From positions 1 to 5,261 of the forward strand of contig JAUWMY010000225.1 of assembly GCA_030612945.1 (NCBI GenBank): a stretch of 5,261 nt of DNA. The letters are read 5' to 3'. The stretch is from Desulfobacteraceae bacterium. GTDB lineage: Bacteria; Desulfobacterota; DSM-4660; Desulfatiglandales; Desulfatiglandaceae. A program made the translations under genes and the position numbers. Below are positions 5,190-5,261 of this stretch, piece by piece (within the stretch, counting starts at the first letter, position 1; each line of letters starts with the position of its first letter). The notes under the pieces were generated by a model. It searched no databases, had not been told where the DNA came from, and saw only the letters and a program-made list of their open reading frames with translations.

Positions 5190-5261
5190 TTAGGGAAAAT
5201 GATAAGCTGCTTCAATTTGCTGAATTCCCTTTTCCGCGGAAATGACAGGCACTTGATTTTC
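5190..5261 (-). CDS. Possible C-terminal tail of a leftward gene
   Basis: On the minus strand a reading frame enters from the right edge and runs 23 codons to a TAA at 5192-5190. The predicted end, VPVISAEKGIQQIEAAYHFP, looks like a normal protein terminus with varied residues and plausible codons. The partial length prevents any family assignment. If real, this gene converges on radA. A short open frame by chance, or a repeat element (see the palindrome at 5231-5242), remains a fair alternative. Confidence 0.3.
   Translation of the reverse strand, partial: ENQVPVISAEKGIQQIEAAYHFP
5231..5242. repeat. 12-bp perfect palindrome
   Basis: TTTCCGCGGAAA is perfectly self-complementary. Together with the following ATGACAGG it resembles the REP-like intergenic hairpins (TTCCCGC, loop, GCGGGAATGAC) common in some proteobacterial genomes, but the usual inverted arms are degenerate here. 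It overlaps the possible gene tail. Confidence 0.35.

Noticed and set aside
5074..5193. Plus-strand open frame after radA from a TTG, including an ATG at 5119
   Set aside because: There is no ribosome site, the ATG-started peptide would be only 24 residues, and it overlaps the weak inverted repeat. Nothing supports translation.

Overview
The window looks like a chromosomal segment from a Gram-negative bacterium. An outer-membrane beta-barrel protein (YjbH family), a predicted lipoprotein and a typical bacterial RadA all point that way. The moderate base composition, the style of the proteins and the AT-rich spacers full of short tandem octamers remind me of Desulfobacterota (former Deltaproteobacteria). 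That placement is an impression from the sequence and was not tested by search.

Layout. Positions 1-307 are non-coding and hold three arrays of degenerate 8-bp tandem repeats. A strong intrinsic terminator (308-352) ends a leftward unit. That unit encodes a secreted Ala/Pro-rich protein with a C-terminal hydrophobic segment and a ten-glycine tail (393-821), driven by its own good sigma70-type promoter (881-909). Upstream of it, on the same strand, is a large YjbH-family outer-membrane protein (927-2924, or to 2978 with an alternative start). About 120 bp of regulatory DNA separates this from a rightward pair: a small helical lipoprotein of unknown function (3044-3604), overlapping by 4 bp with radA (3601-4959). 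The last 300 bp are mostly non-coding, with another octamer array, but the final 72 bases may hold the C-terminal tail of a leftward gene.

How the genes may work together. In enterobacteria YjbH is encoded with YjbE, a small secreted protein rich in small residues, and with YjbF and YjbG, in an operon linked to extracellular polysaccharide. Here a YjbH-like barrel sits next to a small secreted Gly-tailed protein with no YjbF or YjbG visible, which suggests a reduced two-gene envelope or exopolysaccharide module (inference). RadA is a DNA-repair and branch-migration ATPase. Its tight coupling to an envelope lipoprotein is probably an operon of convenience, but the lipoprotein itself is uncharacterised.

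I see no mobile element, CRISPR array, rRNA or tRNA. The most unusual signals are the recurring 8-bp periodic arrays in the spacers, the opposed promoter candidates between yjbH and the lipoprotein, and the small Gly-tailed partner of YjbH.
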